From: JBGPOS01 sp041488155
GTDB taxonomy: Bacteria > Chloroflexota > Dehalococcoidia > Tepidiformales > Tepidiformaceae
Assembly: GCA_041488155.1 (NCBI GenBank)
Contig: JBGPOS010000033.1
Span: forward strand, 1 to 41,752
Reading direction: 5' to 3'
Length of the DNA: 41,752 bases
Numbering within the stretch: the first letter of the stretch is position 1; every line of letters begins with the position of its first letter. The notes under the pieces are model-generated. The model was not told the origin of the DNA and searched no databases. It saw nothing but the letters and a program-made list of their open reading frames with translations. Below, piece after piece: positions 39,439-41,752 of this stretch. The translations under genes were made by a program, and so were the position numbers.

Positions 39439-40197
39439 ATGACCACACCCTCGAGCGAGACCATCAAGAAGCTTGCCGGAAAGGTCGCCCTTGTGACCGG
39501 CGCATCGAGAGGAGTCGGGGCGAAGACGGCCATCCTCCTCGCGCAGGCAAAGGCCCGCGTCGCGATCAACTACCGCGACAAATTCCGTCGCGCAGAGGAA
39601 GTCGCCGCTGAGGTTCGGCGCCGGGGCTCGAAGGCGCTCACCGTGAGGGCCGACATCACCAACCCGGCGGAGACAGCCGAGATGTTCGCCGCCGTTCGCG
39701 CTTTCTTCGGCCGGCTCGATGTACTGATCCTCAACGCCAGCGGCGGCCTCGAACGCAACATGCCATTCGGCTATGCCATGGAGCTGAACCGCACGGCCCA
39801 GGTCAGGGCGCTCGATGGCGCGCTCCCCCTCATGGCGCCGGACAGCCGCGTCGTCTTCGTCACGAGCCACCTCGCGCACTTCCATGGACAGCGCCCGGTC
39901 CCTGGAGTCTACGAGCCCGTCGCCGCCAGTAAGAAGGCCGGCGAGGATGCTCTCCGCGCCCACATCCCAGGGCTGAGCGAACGCGGCGTGAGCCTCGTCG
40001 TAGTAAGCGGCGACTTGATAGATGGAACGACCACCCCCAGGCTCATGAATCGCAAGCTCCCCGGCCTGGTTGAACTTCGCCGTCAGCAGGCCGGATGGCT
40101 CCCCAGCATCGACCAGTTCGCCGAGGCCATCGTCCTCGCCGCCGCAGACCCAGACCTCAAGTCCGGTGACACCGTCTACGTCGGAAGCACGGAGTAG
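39439..40197 (+). CDS. SDR-fold protein lacking the catalytic tyrosine
   Basis: 252 residues with a short-chain dehydrogenase Rossmann fold. Cofactor loop VTGASRGVG (19-27), ADIT at 71-74, NAS in place of NAG at 99-101 and the serine at 143 (VTSHLA) are present. The YxxxK position reads VAASK: Lys165 is kept but Tyr161 is Val; a tyrosine at 158 is three residues too early. Ordinary oxidoreductase activity is therefore doubtful; it may bind NAD(P) or act by another mechanism. Starts ATG eight bases after the ancestral end of the propeller gene. Longer open frame to 39346 is not used. Substrate unknown. Confidence 0.85.
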   Translation: MTTPSSETIKKLAGKVALVTGASRGVGAKTAILLAQAKARVAINYRDKFRRAEEVAAEVRRRGSKALTVRADITNPAETAEMFAAVRAFFGRLDVLILNASGGLERNMPFGYAMELNRTAQVRALDGALPLMAPDSRVVFVTSHLAHFHGQRPVPGVYEPVAASKKAGEDALRAHIPGLSERGVSLVVVSGDLIDGTTTPRLMNRKLPGLVELRRQQAGWLPSIDQFAEAIVLAAADPDLKSGDTVYVGSTE

Positions 40198-40239
40198 CTC
40201 CGCACCCCTGCCCAGGCGCCGCCTAATTCGGCCCCGCCC

Positions 40240-40245
40240 TACACT
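40240..40245 (+). promoter_or_regulatory. -10-like element of a leaderless type for lepA
   Basis: TACACT followed by seven bases and the lepA GTG. There is no -35 and only a weak GGA between it and the start, so the mRNA may be leaderless or nearly so. Confidence 0.35.
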
Positions 40246-40252
40246 GGAATCC

Positions 40253-41752
40253 GTGGACCGCTCCCACATCCGCAACTTCTGCATCATCGCGCACATCGAC
40301 CACGGTAAGTCGACGCTGGCCGACCGCTTGCTCGAACGCACGGGCACAGTCAGCCAGCGCGAAATGGCCGAGCAGGTGCTCGATTCGATGGACCTCGAAC
40401 GCGAGAAGGGCATCACCATCAAGGCTGCCGCCGCGCGCCTGAGCTACCGGTCGAAGGATGGCTTCGAATACGAATACAACCTCATCGACACTCCGGGACA
40501 CGTCGATTTCACCTACGAAGTCTCCCGCAGCCTGGCCGCCTGCGAGGGCGCCATTCTGGTCGTCGACGCCTCCCAGGGCATCGAGGCCCAGACCCTCGCC
40601 AATGTCTACCTGGCGATGAACCAGGACCTCAAGCTCATCCCCGTCCTGAACAAGATCGACCTTCCCCACGCCGAACCGGAGCGCGTCGCGGCTGAGCTGG
40701 AACGTGTCATCGGCTTCGACCGCAGCGAGATTCTCCTGGCCAGCGCCAAGGAAGGCCTCGGCATTGACGAGATCCTCGAAGCCATCGCCGCTCGCGTCCC
40801 ACCCCCTGGAGGCAGCGACGACGCACCGCTCCAGGCACTCATCTTCGACTCCAAGTACGACGCCTATAAGGGCGTCGTCGCCCACGTTCGGGTTTTCAAC
40901 GGCCGCCTCGAAGGCCGTCAGCTCCTTCGCCTGATGCAGACCGAAACGGTCTTCGAGCCGCTCGAGTACGGCATCTTCGCCCCCCAAATGCGCCCGCTCC
41001 CGGCCCTCTCCAGCGGCGAAGTGGGCTACGTCGCCACCGGCCTGAAAGACGTGGCTGAGTGCCGCGTCGGCGACACGATCACCCTCCAATCCGCTCCCGC
41101 CGCCGGGCCTCTGCCGGGCTACCGGCAGGCTAAGCCCATGGTCTTCGCCGGTATCTACCCCACCGACTCCGACCAGTACCAGGAGCTGCGCGAGGCGCTC
41201 TCCAGGCTCAGCCTCAACGACGCCTCGCTCGTGTACCAACCGGAATCCTCGGTTGCGCTGGGCTTTGGCTTTCGCTGTGGCTTCCTCGGCCTGCTCCACC
41301 TCGAAATCGTGGGCGAGCGACTCGAGCGCGAGTATGGCCTCACGCTCCTCACCACCGCGCCGAGCGTTGAGTACGAAGTCGTCACCACTGGCGGCCGCGA
41401 AGTCCTGGTCGACAACCCCGCCGACCTGCCAGACCCATCTCGCATTGAGGAGATCCGCGAACCCTGGGCGAAGATCGATGTCATCACACCGAGCCGCTTC
41501 ATCGGTCAGGTCATGGAGCTCGTCACCACCCGCCGCGGCCAGTTCCTCCGTATGGAATACCTCGAGCCTGAAAGTGAAGTCGCCCCCGGTGAAGCTCGCG
41601 TCATGCTCGAGTACGACATCCCCATGGCCGAGATCCTCGTCGACTTTTATGACACCCTGAAAGGCTCGACGAGCGGCTACGCCAGCCTCGACTACCACCT
41701 CATGGGCTACCGCGCCGCCAATCTCGTCAAGGTAGACGTGCTTGTGAATGGC
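40253..41752 (+). CDS. lepA: Elongation factor 4 (LepA), truncated by the window edge
   Basis: Ribosomal GTPase that back-translocates or remodels ribosomes. The visible 500 codons read without a stop to the end of the window; the full protein has about 600. G-domain motifs: IAHIDHGKSTLADRLLE (P-loop), EREKGITIKA, LIDTPGHVDF, LNKIDLP and SAKEGLG. Then the LepA-specific parts: DSKYDAYKGVVAHVRVF, GYVATGLKD, VFAGIYPTDSDQYQ, GFGFRCGFLGLLHLEI. The GTG at 40253 is the only plausible start (family begins IRNFCIIAH). A long antisense open frame covers it but is not coding. Confidence 0.95.
   Translation, partial: MDRSHIRNFCIIAHIDHGKSTLADRLLERTGTVSQREMAEQVLDSMDLEREKGITIKAAAARLSYRSKDGFEYEYNLIDTPGHVDFTYEVSRSLAACEGAILVVDASQGIEAQTLANVYLAMNQDLKLIPVLNKIDLPHAEPERVAAELERVIGFDRSEILLASAKEGLGIDEILEAIAARVPPPGGSDDAPLQALIFDSKYDAYKGVVAHVRVFNGRLEGRQLLRLMQTETVFEPLEYGIFAPQMRPLPALSSGEVGYVATGLKDVAECRVGDTITLQSAPAAGPLPGYRQAKPMVFAGIYPTDSDQYQELREALSRLSLNDASLVYQPESSVALGFGFRCGFLGLLHLEIVGERLEREYGLTLLTTAPSVEYEVVTTGGREVLVDNPADLPDPSRIEEIREPWAKIDVITPSRFIGQVMELVTTRRGQFLRMEYLEPESEVAPGEARVMLEYDIPMAEILVDFYDTLKGSTSGYASLDYHLMGYRAANLVKVDVLVNG

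Noticed and set aside
40223..41698. 491-codon minus-strand frame at the window end
   Set aside because: It is opposite lepA, whose GTPase motifs on the plus strand are unmistakable.
1..41752. CRISPR arrays, insertion sequences, phage genes, tRNA and rRNA genes
   Set aside because: Read on both strands, I found no regularly spaced repeats, transposase or integrase motifs, or RNA gene signatures.

Overview
The window is a clearly GC-rich bacterial chromosome segment, densely packed with core metabolic and cell-envelope genes. I see no transposase, integrase, phage gene, CRISPR array, tRNA or rRNA. The likely source is a Chloroflexota-type bacterium, perhaps Dehalococcoidia-related. This rests on a short one-core EF-Ts, the classical rpsB-tsf-pyrH-frr-uppS-cdsA run, a glycogen cluster built on GH57 enzymes, a DUF3417-type glucan phosphorylase, GTG/TTG starts and apparent leaderless promoters. 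The phylum is an inference, not proven by the sequence.

Layout. 28-3039: class A penicillin-binding protein with six pairs of cysteines outside the membrane. 3041-3958 (-): stand-alone formyltetrahydrofolate hydrolase/formyltransferase-like protein. 4213-4692 (+): small N-acetylglutamate synthase-like GNAT protein. 10033 down to 4689 (-): rpsB-tsf-pyrH-frr-uppS-cdsA, then a possible small ORF and a TVP38-type membrane protein; rpsB seems to start at CTG. 10180-10351 (+): a promoter, a 19-codon ORF with a near-perfect Shine-Dalgarno sequence, mutually exclusive hairpins and a strong intrinsic terminator, just upstream of birA (10376-11170). This is the best candidate for an undescribed element. 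13323-11192 (-): nfeD and slipin, the stomatin/STOPP pair.

13460-20438 (+): tightly coupled histidine operon hisE-hisG-(24-codon ORF)-zinc phospholipase C-like-hisD-hisC-hisB, followed without gaps by an aminoglycoside-phosphotransferase-fold kinase, a DUF6285-like protein and a CoA-type NUDIX hydrolase. A degenerate receiver-like protein, a MurE-type ligase and a membrane-anchored cyclophilin follow (20461-23324). 23302-26576 holds small membrane and lipoprotein genes, a PPOX-fold flavin protein, a HAD phosphatase and a single-cysteine thioredoxin-like protein.

34971-26635 (-): glycogen cluster glgP-GH57 branching enzyme-second GH57-glgA, then a YabN-type methylase-MazG fusion preceded by a tiny leaderless ORF. 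35117-37236 (+): HAD hydrolase coupled to argH. 38196-37255 (-): mdh. 38345-40197 (+): a Vgb-like beta-propeller lipoprotein gene broken by an in-frame TAG before its seventh blade, then an SDR-fold protein lacking the catalytic tyrosine. 40253 to the window end: lepA, truncated by the window edge.

Only one intergenic stretch exceeds 300 bases (10034-10375); it is described in detail. Many genes overlap by 1 to 14 bases, so translational coupling is the rule here.
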